From assembly GCA_947034895.1 (NCBI GenBank), contig OX344763.1:81921093-81985092 (forward strand): a stretch of 64,000 bases of DNA, given 5' to 3'. This document shows positions 25,859 to 35,761 of the stretch, in pieces. Under the pieces are notes generated by a model. It was not told where the DNA came from and did not search any database. It was given only the letters and a program-made list of their open reading frames with translations. This DNA comes from Rhytidiadelphus loreus (Eukaryota > Streptophyta > Bryopsida > Hypnales > Hylocomiaceae). A program made the translations under genes and the position numbers. Position 1 is the first letter of the stretch. Each line of letters starts with the position of its first letter.

Positions 25859-27428
25859 ACGTGAATATCCTCGAGAAAAAATAGGTTGTCATTCCAAGTT
25901 CCCTTCAACAAAGCTCAAAAAACCCATCAAAACAAAACCATGTTCATAGAAGGTTAGAAAAATAAAATGTAATTTCTATTTATTTTGCAGCATGGAGGAC
26001 CAAGTCGAAAATCTAAATGCGTACTTCAAAAAGAGCACAACAAAGACTCCTGAAGTCGACGACGAGGATGAGATGATGGACGATGGAGATTACTGGGAGT
26101 TCAAGGATCCTAAGGAAGTGGAATCCTGGGGTTTGGCAATGATTCCTTTCACGGACCACTTTCATTTTACTATGAAGTACACAAATGCTCAAATCTATAT
26201 TCCAATCTCGTTTCACGAGAGAGTGAAGGACGTCATCTACGACATTTATCCACAAATTCTCATACGATGTGTCACTACAAAGACGGGGGTCCAGAGCAAT
26301 GAACCATATCACTTCACCATTCTTGTAAACTCTGACAAGATCACCTTAAACATGATGTCCCTTCTCAAGAGTTTGGAGCCCACCCCATACAGCAATGAAA
26401 TTAAGCAACTGCAGAAGAAGGTGGACGATGGGTATTATTGCAATCAGGATGGATCACCGCTGACCGGGAAGAGACTGTGTGAAAAAATACGACTATTGTT
26501 AAACTCCTTCGAGGTCCTCAAGGAAAAGCATGCCATGCAAAAGTCTTTCATGGCTTCTCGCACAATTTCAGTGGAAACAGCAAGCCAAGTGGGAAGTCAA
26601 CTCTCCATGGGAAACCAAGGGGCTAGATCACAGGGGCGAGGTATAAGGAACAAAAAACCTCCACTAACACATGGAACACGAGGGAGTCCCCTAGCGTCAA
26701 CGTCTGCCAAAAAGCAAATTGATCGAACATCAGAACAATCTGGACAAGGAGAGTTGAGCTACGCGGACATGATGCTTAATGTTCCACAAGCATTAAATAC
26801 CGAGCGAAAACCAGATTACAAGGTCGTAAGTGCGGTGTACCGAAAGTATTGGGAAACATACTTAAGCGCGTACGTTCTTCCTGCTGACGAGAAGAAAGAA
26901 CTTCCACTGAAGCAACTCATTCAAGCACCACCAGAGTTCAACATACGGGTCCTCGAAGACAAAATGGTTAGGGATATGATGAACTGGCTTGTCAACATTC
27001 CTGACAAGAGTGCTAAGCAAACCCTCTGCATTATGCCCGTTAATCAAGTGCAAAAGCCGGAGAGGTGGGAAGACATTGCAGATGGTGAATTCTACATCAT
27101 CAACGATCAGCACAGCGTTGCGGCGAGCAGGCTGATGTTGGATGAAGAAAGTGGAATTGACAGAGAGACTAGCAAGCAATTCGAGAAGTGGAATTGCTTC
27201 ATTGTTTGGTCTGATAATGCTGAGCAATTGCGGTCGATTTCAGCTTACTATAACCGCACCAATCACTTCCAGGCGATTCAACCATCATGGGCAACAAACA
27301 TTCTCGGAGCTCGAACAGTGTGGGTGAAGATGGGGAGTCTAAAAAATCCCAAAGAGGCAGCTGCAGTAGGGATTGTGACAATTACAAAAAGAACTAGAGA
27401 ATCAATGCGAGAGACAACAAAATTCATG

Positions 27429-27524
27429 GTGTGTAATTCAGGTCCCTTAGAGCTGAATTGCTCAATTGTTTTTTGCATTGTCATTAAGTGTGCAAATCAG
27501 GTCCCGTAGAGTTGAATTGTTCAC
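27429..27524 (+). repeat. Two hairpins of the family inside intron 1
   Basis: Copies at 27,429-27,465 (loop CCCTTAG) and 27,488-27,524 (loop CCCGTAG) in a 190-bp intron. The left arm of the first starts exactly at the splice donor, so GTGTGTAATTCAGGT is both the 5' splice site and the hairpin arm. Confidence 0.85.
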
Positions 27525-28985
27525 TTGCTTTCTGCTTTGTAATTGTTTTGTATAAATTGACTACATTAGAATTCTTTAAAACTTGATTATTGATTCTCAA
27601 GTGCTCAACTTCATGCAGGCTTTTGAAAAAGCAATGCACCAACGTTTTGCAATGATCGATGTCAATAAAAATCACATGACCGCTAAGAGAAAAGGTGCAG
27701 ACGAGAAGCTAAAACTCGTCAACGAACTCAAGATTATAACCGCACCGGACGAAGTTTACAATTTGTGGAGCGAAGTCATTACGAATGCAGCACATGGGGA
27801 GCTCTTTGATCCTGATACCTTGATGAAGTTCAACAAGAAAGAGAACTGGAAACAAGAGAGCTGCTCCCTCAGCCGTGACTTCTTCAAGCCTCTCGGAAAT
27901 CTCAGCTACAATGACCTCGAGAAGCTGGCAAAACACATCCTCAACCAATCTGGATCCAAGTACACTAAAGATTATCCAAAAGTGACTATCAAGACCACAA
28001 CTTCGGTGCTTGACAGTTGCTACAATACAAAGGAGTGGGTTGAAAGGCGCAAACGGAAGAAACTAGTGAAAAAAGCACTCCAAGAAATTGACCCTGACCT
28101 CGGATTATTCAGCGCAAATGGTGAATTCATTGCCGCAAACTGGAGGGAATTCAAACGAGGTCACAGCATTACAAGTGCGACAATGAATCTCCTCGTAGAG
28201 AGGCCCGGGGATAAAATCTTTGGAACTGGAAAGCAACTCAAGGCCAAAAACATGTCCGCGGAGCAGATATCACCACGAGCAGCAGAGTTCTTCAAGGTTT
28301 TCCTGCAGAGGAAAAAAAACTTTAAAACGCAAACTGGGATTGCATACTTGAGACCCTATAGCATTGGCAACAACACGTGGTGGAAGTGGCCCCCAAAGGC
28401 GTGGAACGCGGAGACCCAAAACCAGATAATGCTAGGCGTCATTGACTTCAGAAGTATTCCAGGGGCCTTAAAGAAAGAGAAGTCCAGTATCGAGAATCCT
28501 TTCTTCAACGTAGTCCTCACCTCCATGCAGAATGAGAAGAGTCCTCTACTTGAAGATATCAAGTCTTGGCTATTTATTTGTGCCGACGAAGTAGATCAGA
28601 CACAAGTGTTGGCATACGTGGAGAAAAATGCGGTCCTCAAATCCTTCAGCTTGAATTTTGCCGACTACTACCCGGCCAAAAATGAACGCTTGATGGACCT
28701 GCCCGCAAACAGCGCCAAGGCATTGAAAAAAGTTCTTTTGATATTTCTTCAAAGTCCAGTCAACAATATGAAGGCCAAAATACAAGCAGAGTTCGTAGCT
28801 CCCAATACGTCCGTATATAGAGATGCAAGAAAGTATAATGAGCTTCCATTTCGTATGTATAATATGGAGCTTAGGATGGAATTCTATTTCTGGGTAGTGC
28901 AAACGTTTTGCCATCCCGGATCAAGTGTGCTCTCGGTGTTTGCCGGAGCAAAATTGACATGTGCAGCCCTGGTAAGTAACATTTC

Positions 28986-29101
28986 GCATTTTAGGGCGCT
29001 CCCACCTAAATTGCACACCATTGCTCATAAATCTCTGCTTCAGTTTTCCTTCTTTTATTTCCGTTGTACTTCATTTCAAGTTGCACCCACCTAAATTGCA
29101 C
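28986..29101 (+). repeat. Two hairpins of the family inside intron 2
   Basis: Copies at 28,986-29,014 (loop CGCTCCC) and 29,071-29,101 (loop TGCACCC) in the 216-bp intron that splits the methylase-like motif. Right arms are near identical (ACCTAAATTGCAC). Confidence 0.8.
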
Positions 29102-30202
29102 GCTATTTGAAAGATTTCTAGATAAATTCAAATCATGTATTTGAATGCTTAAATCACTAAACGCCTCTTCATGTCAACGCCATGCAGATGAGGGGTATGA
29201 ATGTGTATGCATTAGTTCCCGATATTGAATCAAATATATGGAGCGACGCTATTACTAAAGCAATTATGTTAAACAAAGACGATTTCTTGGATACAGGGTA
29301 TCACGTCGATGAGGCACAATATCCCACGGTTCCGGCGTCGCAAACAACGTCAAAAACGATAAACAGAAAATCAGCTACAGGTTCCCCAAGTAGCTGCGCA
29401 AGCAAAAAACAAGTGGTAGTCGATGAAGATGATGAGGAAGAAGATGAGGACGAGAAAGAAGTTGACAGTCTCGAAGCAATGCCTACGCCAGGTGCACGTT
29501 CATCGCAAGACATGCCGGGCTCATCAACTTCATCAAGTTTGCCTCCACCAACTGTTGAGGCTGCATTTTCACCCTCTCCTGTGACTCAAAACCCCTGGCA
29601 AAAAAAAGAAGGGTAGACACAATGGATACCCTTGTGCAGACCTTGGCGTTTGTAATGCAGCAACAAGAAAACATTCGACTTGAGAATTTGAACGAACGGG
29701 CGGAAAACAGGAGGCTCCACGAGGAGTCGAACAAGAGGATCGAAGGCCTTACAAAGAGTTTTATGAACGAGACAAAGCAAAACAGGGAAATGTGGCAAAA
29801 TTATATTACCGTCAAGCAAGCCACACCATTAGCAACGTTGGATCCTGCCTCAACTTCCCAAGTTCTTCTTCTCCAAAATCACCCCTCCGTGTCAAGTGAC
29901 GGCGCAATTTCCATTCCGTAGGGCGTTGAAGCAATAGTGCCTCCTCTTCCTCTTGGAGGACTAGTGCTTGATCCTCCTCCACCAGAAGAAGTTGTTCAAA
30001 TTCCTAAGGCACCATTCCAACATGTAGATGCCACGGTAGAAGAGAGTGTACATGTTGACGTCAAAACACCAACAAAGACGGCAAAGGTGGATGACATAGG
30101 GCACAACCTGTAGGTGGAAACACTTGAAGTAGTACAAGAGAGTGAAGGCGTTTCCACCGACGTTCAACAAGCAGGTTGTGCCTTGTAATCACTCGATGTC
30201 AT

Positions 30203-30232
30203 TTGTTTCAGCTTGACTCGAGCTGATTTGAT
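30203..30232 (+). repeat. Hairpin of the family just after the ParB/methylase stop
   Basis: TTTCAGCT, loop TGACTCG, AGCTGATTT. It is weaker than the others but keeps the 7-nt loop and starts 15 bases after the final stop codon. Confidence 0.55.
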
Positions 30233-30311
30233 GTACATAGAGCATAGATAGTAGAATTGTGTTTTGTAAGATGAACTTCTAGGACATTGAACTACTTTGT
30301 TTCGAGCTTGA

Positions 30312-30382
30312 AAACTCATTTTTGTATGACCAAACTCATTTTTGTATGACCAAACTCATTTTTGTATGACCAAACTCATTTT
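30312..30382 (+). repeat. 20-bp tandem repeat, 3.5 copies
   Basis: Unit AAACTCATTTTTGTATGACC repeated without change in the 3' flank of the preceding gene. Confidence 0.95.
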
Positions 30383-30442
30383 CTTGAGGCAGTTATATAT
30401 TGATTTCTTACAAAATATGATTTCATATTTACTGAATCTCAG

Positions 30443-31604
30443 GGCTTGTGAGTTTGACAAATTTATCCGATCCTACCTCACCTTCACATCCGTCATCCCT
30501 TCCACACATGACAGTCGATGATATTCCTCGGAACTTTGAAAACGCATCATGCGAAGAAAAGAAGAAGGTCAATCCTTCTAGATTGACGACAACATTGCAT
30601 GATAATTCCCTAGCTACCGGTGAATCCTCCCAGAAGCAGGTATGGTTCGATTCATATTCTATCTATCCTAGATTCTGTAGGTAGACTTTGTTGTTTGTAC
30701 ACATATAATTCTCAAGGATTTTGTTCTCTGTTATGTCGTCATGAACCTTCAATGAAGCCGTAGACGATTGTAACCGCTTCCACATTCGTCCGTTTGATAG
30801 CAGGGATTTGGCCCTCCATCTCATCATGAAGGATCTTCGGAGGTTGTCAATTGACCATTCAGGTCCAGGGTTGCGGAGAAGTGGGTCAATGTTATCCTGG
30901 ACCTAAATGGCATTCTATGTGTCTTCAAAGATTGGAAGTCGAAGGGGTTGTCTCACAAAAAACTCAGGAACTCCTCAGAACTGCACTCTGCAACCGAATC
31001 CGCTCTAGTGGGACCCAAAGCTATGTGGGTGCGACCCGATTGCTCCAAATTTCTTTCAGAGATAGGAAAAATTGCAGTCATCTCAGTGTGGAGCTCCATG
31101 AAGAAGTCCACTACTGAATTGATATGCAAGTATCTCTTTCGAGACGTACATGAACCCTTTCTTATTCTTGGGCAGGATGCATGTGACACAATTAAACATA
31201 GAGATAAATCAAGAAGGCTGACCACTTTCAAGGAGGCAGGGATTGATAAAGACTTGTTTCTTAAGAATCTTGATACATTGTTCAAGGGTTCCAGAGGAAG
31301 CTTTGCAAGTGACAATACTATTGTAATCGACAATAGCCCAATAAAACACATAACGAACAAGCCTAATAATGTAGTACTACCAGAGTCATGGAGCTATAGG
31401 GGAAACGGCCCAAAAGACACATTTCTGTTTGATGTATTGCTTCCCTGGTTTCAACGTCTACACGCTTTTGGCAATCAAGGGTTGAAATCATTTAGGGAAA
31501 ATGATCTTGGAAGAATTGGGCGGCGGATGCTTTGCGTCGAGAGGAATCGGAAGGAGTACAACAGAATTATGGATGCAATTCGTGCATCCTCTTGTGCTAG
31601 TTAG
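30443..31604 (+). pseudogene. FCP1/NIF-type (HAD) phosphatase-like gene, one stop
   Basis: Two exons: one from an acceptor at 30,442 to 30,640, the other 30,804-31,604, in the same phase. The second reads VNVILDLNGILC (HAD motif I, in the DxNG form typical of a plant FCP1-like group), then WVRPDCSKFL, VISVWSSM (motif II), LGQDAC, and TIVIDNSPIKH (motif IV). These match the NLI-interacting-factor/FCP1 phosphatase fold. The usual IDDSP is IDNSP here, so a metal-binding Asp is lost. TGA at 30,852 interrupts the frame shortly before motif I (fits CGA decay). No initiating exon was identified; the first ATG in the open part is near 30,508. It follows the ParB/methylase gene on the same strand by about 250 bp. 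A hairpin of the family lies 40 bases beyond its stop. Confidence 0.7.
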
Positions 31605-31643
31605 GCTAGGGCTTTGACGTGTGTAGTTGACATCGGACCAATT

Positions 31644-31673
31644 TGCCGTTTTAGCTCGGCACAACCTGATATG
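31644..31673 (+). repeat. Hairpin of the family after the FCP1-like stop
   Basis: GTTTTAGCT, loop CGGCACA, ACCTGATAT. A degenerate arm, but the 7-nt loop and sense position are kept. Confidence 0.5.
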
Positions 31674-31822
31674 TACATTGTTGATTATATAAGTATGAAT
31701 GAAAGTTCTGTTCTCGGTGTACAACTTCAACTGTGCAGCTGGATTCAATTTGGTTCTAGTACATTGTGTTTTATTCATGTTTGCACTTCATGACCTTTCA
31801 TTTGAATATGAAATTTTTTTCA

Positions 31823-32441
31823 GATTATGAGCACCACATCAACCCATGCTGTAGAAGGTGGCCTTGCTTGCGCAGCGTCCGTGGATTCTATTATGGACTA
31901 TGGACAATACGTAATATTGAGCACCGGAAACTTTCTTTGCTCAGCGGCTACAACAAATTCCACAATGGACTTTTCAACACAGCCTACGGATGATAACGTG
32001 GTGGACAGTCCCCCAAGTGGAAGGCCACGTCCGCCACTATCTTGCTCCCTGTCTCCTCTGAGGTCTACAAGTCATCCTACTTCTTCGTTGTCCTCCGATA
32101 GAGTGCCTCCAAGGAAACTTTATGGGGATATTGATTGTTCATTCCATCCAGCAACATTGAAGTCCGAGGTACCAATGCGTACATGCCCGACACTCCCTCC
32201 TATTGCACCATTGCTTCCACATCAACGAGCATTGTCTGAAGGGTATCAAATGAAGCGTTCACATGGCGAAGTCTCTTGTAGTTGTTGCTCTATTCCAACA
32301 TGGGATGCGTGGGAGCGGAAGTCATTGAAATTGCAACGGCGTCAATTCAGTCGTGAATACCAGAAGATGAACAATGGATATAGTAGAGGACTGGAAATTT
32401 TGAAGGCACTGGAGAAGCTAAAGAGTAAATCTCACACATGA
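31823..32441 (+). CDS. Uncharacterised exon-like ORF, 204 aa
   Basis: Follows an acceptor (TTTTTCAG) and starts with Met at 31,827. Ser/Pro/Thr-rich first two-thirds, then a short Cys cluster (CSCCS) and a basic amphipathic C-terminus (WERKSLKLQRRQFSREYQ). No family recognised. It may be the last exon of the unit that begins at 30.4 kb, or a separate gene. Ends at TGA 32,441. Confidence 0.4.
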
Positions 32442-33017
32442 GACTTGTTCATATAATTCACTGGATTTACGTAGACCAATAATAATGGTATAGAGATATT
32501 TTGTAGTTCAAACACATAGGCTTCCATTTCACTAGCACTTGACTGGAAATGTTGGTTGCCAATTTATTGCGTACTTGTAAATTGGAACACATTAATGGTA
32601 CATTTTCTTATACAAAGTCGCATTTCGTTGTGATTGTACATTTATAGATTACATATATGTACATCCATTGGCTCCTTTTAGTAAATGGATATTTAAAATT
32701 TAATAAATGCATGATATTTGGTCATCTTGTTATTATATACACGCTTCATATGACTTTGCATTGCTTATTTTGTATTTACAGCGACAAATTTCTCTTCAAT
32801 TTTTGGATTGTAGTGTCTTTTAAAGCACTCATTTCAGTGGAAAACTCCCATTTTAATGAATATGATGTTGAGGGGTGTTACCAAGACTTGGTCTCTTTGA
32901 TGGGGAAATTGCAAAAGCCTCCATTAATCTTTTCTTTCGAGCTTTGTGGGACTCTTTCACCATTGGTGATCTTGCTTGCGATCCTCCTTGATTGGGTATC
33001 TTTGCTCCATTCATTTG
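32442..33017. other. Spacer without a recognisable gene
   Basis: AT-rich. The minus strand at its right end may continue the broken reading of the next entry, but with stops. Confidence 0.4.
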
Positions 33018-33463
33018 CTACAATGTTCCATCAGACAATTTGAATGAGTCACATTTTGTTTGGCCAGAACGTTGACCAAACATTGATGCCAATGTCTCAT
33101 CTTTCTCATCATCGCTACATGATACATTGAATGGATCTGGATTGACACGAAGGTGCATTCCGGTCGGACTGGTCAAATGTTGTTCAACTTGTTTCCCGAA
33201 TCTTGAGCTTCCGGGACCATTCAAAGTTGTATTACCTCTTGTATGTAGTGTTGATGGACGATCGCTACGTGGTTGTAATTGGAGATCTGCTTTTGGGCTT
33301 CGACGTTGTGAACTAACATTGGGCGACCAAACTCCGTCACACGTGCATCTACATTCAATGGTACTTCCACACATGCAACACTTGTATTATTCACATTCAT
33401 GTCAGACTTCACCCCACACTCTCCCATGTCATTGACTTCGGGATTTTCTTCTACAAGTGCCAT
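33018..33463 (-). pseudogene. Fragment of an uncharacterised gene, frameshifted
   Basis: The minus strand starts MALVEENPEVNDMGECG at 33,463, then changes frame near 33,300 and stays open to 33,018 (PKADLQLQPRSDRPS, then SCSDDEKDETLASMFGQ). Composition looks coding on both sides of the shift. No family recognised. The style (short acidic and Thr/Ser-rich N-terminal region) is like the 63-kb gene, but I cannot align them. Confidence 0.35.
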
Positions 33464-33763
33464 TGTCGGAATCCATAATAGCTTAGTACGGACCTTAATA
33501 GACTAAGAAAAATTAAAATAGATCAAAATTGAAAAAAATTAGTTTAGGCATAGACTAGCGGAAACAAATAAATACTTAGAATTAGTTTAGACTTCGTTCC
33601 GGAACCAGTACGGAAGTATGACGGAACTTGACATCCGGGTGGACGGATTCAGGACCCGGAACGCAGGCATTAAATTCAGTAGCTTGTGGCGGTAGACTAG
33701 GGATACGTTACGGCGTTCCGTAGCCTACGTTCCCGTTACAGTGAACGTTGGGCGCAGGAATTC

Positions 33764-33770
33764 TATATAA
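33764..33770 (+). promoter_or_regulatory. TATA box of the second CCGGA-rich element
   Basis: TATATAA followed by ACC, then a CT-rich leader. It matches the arrangement at 444 in the related element. Confidence 0.65.
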
Positions 33771-33877
33771 ACCGAGTTCCTCCTCATTTCTCGCCCTCTT
33801 TCAGTTGCTCCGCATCTGGCTGATAGTGAGAGAAAATGTGGTGAGTTAGGCTTACCGCGATAGGAGAGGTGAGACGG

Positions 33878-35761
33878 ATGGCAGGGGTTAATACTTGGTA
33901 TACAGTACCGGCCCGGAAGATCAGTCCGGTATATCCGGAAGATTCGCTGCACTTGCGGCATTTAGAGGACGATTTGGTTGTGCTAGGTTGTGCAGGTCTG
34001 CTGAAGAAACCCTGGAACATCCAGAGTGACCAGGTACTCCGGGAGTTGGCGGCAGGTGCTCCGAACCAGTACGACCAGACCGTACGTGGGCATCCGGACC
34101 AGTGGACGGAGGAGTTGTAGGCGGAAGTGTACGGGTTCTCCCAAGCCGGAAGCGGATTCGCTGCCCAGACGGACCAGTACCACCAGCATAAGTTCGTGAA
34201 CCCACCACACGCGAAGGAGGGCTACGCGATCAAGGACTGCCGGGACGAGAGGCACAGGCGACTGCTGCAGTTCCTGCTTCCGATTCTGTACCCGGACAAG
34301 AGTTCCCGGGTTACGGTAACCATGGCCAACACGATCTTCGGGGCGTTTCAGGACCGGGTTGTGAATTGGGGCCGGATCGTGGCGAGCGTGGTGGGGCGCT
34401 GCACCGGAAACTTGGCGAAGAACAAGCCGAACCTGCTCAACACGTACCTGCTCCACCTGTACCAGCACCGGGAACTCTTGACGGAAGACGAGGCGACGGA
34501 TTACGAGACCGGGCTCATCATGCTCCAATGCCACTGCTCTGACGACGAGGAGCAGGAAACGCAGGAGTCTGAGGATGAGGAGGAAGAAGTGAAGCCGGAG
34601 ATCAAGGAAGAGAAGCCGGAACCGGAACCGAAGCAGAGGGAGAAGGAGGAACGGGAGCAGGCGTCGGGAAGCAAAAGACGGAAGTCGACACTTCCGACTT
34701 CCAGAGGTAAACTCCCGGGTCCCTTTCTCATCCAGGATAAACAAGAGTGGGAAGGACCCCGCTTCTTCGAGTGCGGAGAAGACTGGATCCGGACCGCGAA
34801 GGATTACCACGATAGGCTCACGGAGATCGTACTCCGGTCCGCGGAAGTGGTGAAGTGCGAACCGGAGAACCTGGTGGACGCATTGAAGGCGTTACCGGCC
34901 GAGTCGGAATGGAACGAGATGAGGACGGAAATCCGGAACCTGAAGACGGAACGAGACGCGCTCAAGGGGAAACTGATCTGGACGGAAGAAGAGCTGCACT
35001 AGTCTCAAGGGGCGACGCAGAAGGCGTACCAAGCGTTCCAGACCTTCCAGAAATGGATGGTCAGTCCGGCGGATCTCTACCACAAGGCGGCGCTGTATGA
35101 CGAAATGCAGAAGACGTCCGCGGCCCTCACCAACACGAAGATAGTCCGGGTGATGGTGGAGATGTCCGGAAGGATGGAGGCATCGTTGAAGGAGTTCCGG
35201 TCCATGATGACGAACATGGATCCGAACAAGCCTCTCGACTTCGGGGGATTTCCGGAAGTTCCGGATGTCATCGCAACTCCGACAACGCAACCTCCCATCT
35301 CGCCCATCAAACGGACAGGTCAGTTTGGGTCACTGATAAACATCGTCACTCAAGGGGGGCACTCTTCCGGATTTCTGGGACAGGATATGCCGGTCCAGAG
35401 CAGTTTGGATGCCCGGATCGACCTTGTCCAGAATCCGGCACGGACGCATCCGGAGCAGTTCGAGGATATCGAACCTACTCCACCGATGCCCTTACCTACA
35501 CCGGATCCCATCGAGATATCGGAGGAGGCGGAAGCGGAGGAACCGGAAGCAGAAAAAGCAGAAGTGGCGGAAGATCCGAAGTCGTTGGAGAAGGCGGACC
35601 GGTCTCTCGTCCATACGGACGAGACGGATTCTGACAGTCCTCCGGTCCGGAAGACGTCGATCATCACCCGAGCGTCCCTCCGTACACCCCAAGGCAAGAC
35701 CAGCACCCGGGGGCAGTTAGGGTTTGACAGTAGTTCAAAGAAACAGCGGAAGGGAAAGTAG
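33878..35761 (+). pseudogene. Gag-like / plant transposon protein gene, second copy, two stops
   Basis: A 628-codon frame from ATG 33,878 to TAG 35,759, broken by TAG at 34,118 and TAG at 35,000. Frame and homology continue across both. It is homologous over its length to 742-2562 but far diverged at nucleotide level, so they are two families of one element type. It contains the FLLPILYPDKS block, an acidic KPEIKEEKPEPEPK-type linker, a coiled coil and the MSGRMEASLKEFRS block, then a long Pro/Glu-rich tail and a basic end (SKKQRKGK). The first stop lies one codon away from the TGA in the other copy: EEL-stop-AEVYGF here, EEIW-stop-EVYNF there. Both stops are explained by separate C-to-T or G-to-A changes. 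No pol domain nearby. Confidence 0.6.

Larger units (their letters stand above)
25992..30188 (+). pseudogene. ParB-like / DNA methylase-like gene, three exons, broken at the 3' end
   Basis: ATG 25,992 lies one base after an acceptor. Exons 25,992-27,428, 27,619-28,971 and 29,188 onward join in phase 0 through GT-AG introns. An acidic N-terminus comes first. Residues about 315-385 contain DGEFYIINDQHSVAASR, reminiscent of the ParB/sulfiredoxin-like fold. At the exon 2/3 junction, SSVLSVFAGAKLTCAAL-MRGMNVYALV (from about residue 913) resembles the AdoMet motif I of beta-class N6A/N4C methyltransferases, where that motif sits near the C-terminus. I cannot point to a clear D/N-PP-Y/F motif, so activity is doubtful. 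A Ser/acidic tail and coiled coil follow. Damage: a frameshift in an A8 run near 29,603-29,610, then TAG at 29,919 and 30,111 before TAA 30,186. A tail frame rich in Glu and Gln resumes at MDTLVQTLAFV. Function is inferred from motifs only. Confidence 0.55.

Noticed and set aside
30857..30912. A further long hairpin (AGGTCCAGG / CCTGGACCT) as a 20th family member
   Set aside because: Loop is far longer than 7 nt and it lies inside the FCP1-like exon, so probably coincidence.
33983..34810. 275-codon minus ORF inside the second gag-like element
   Set aside because: It is a shadow of the plus-strand gene; the plus frame has homology to the first element, the minus has none.
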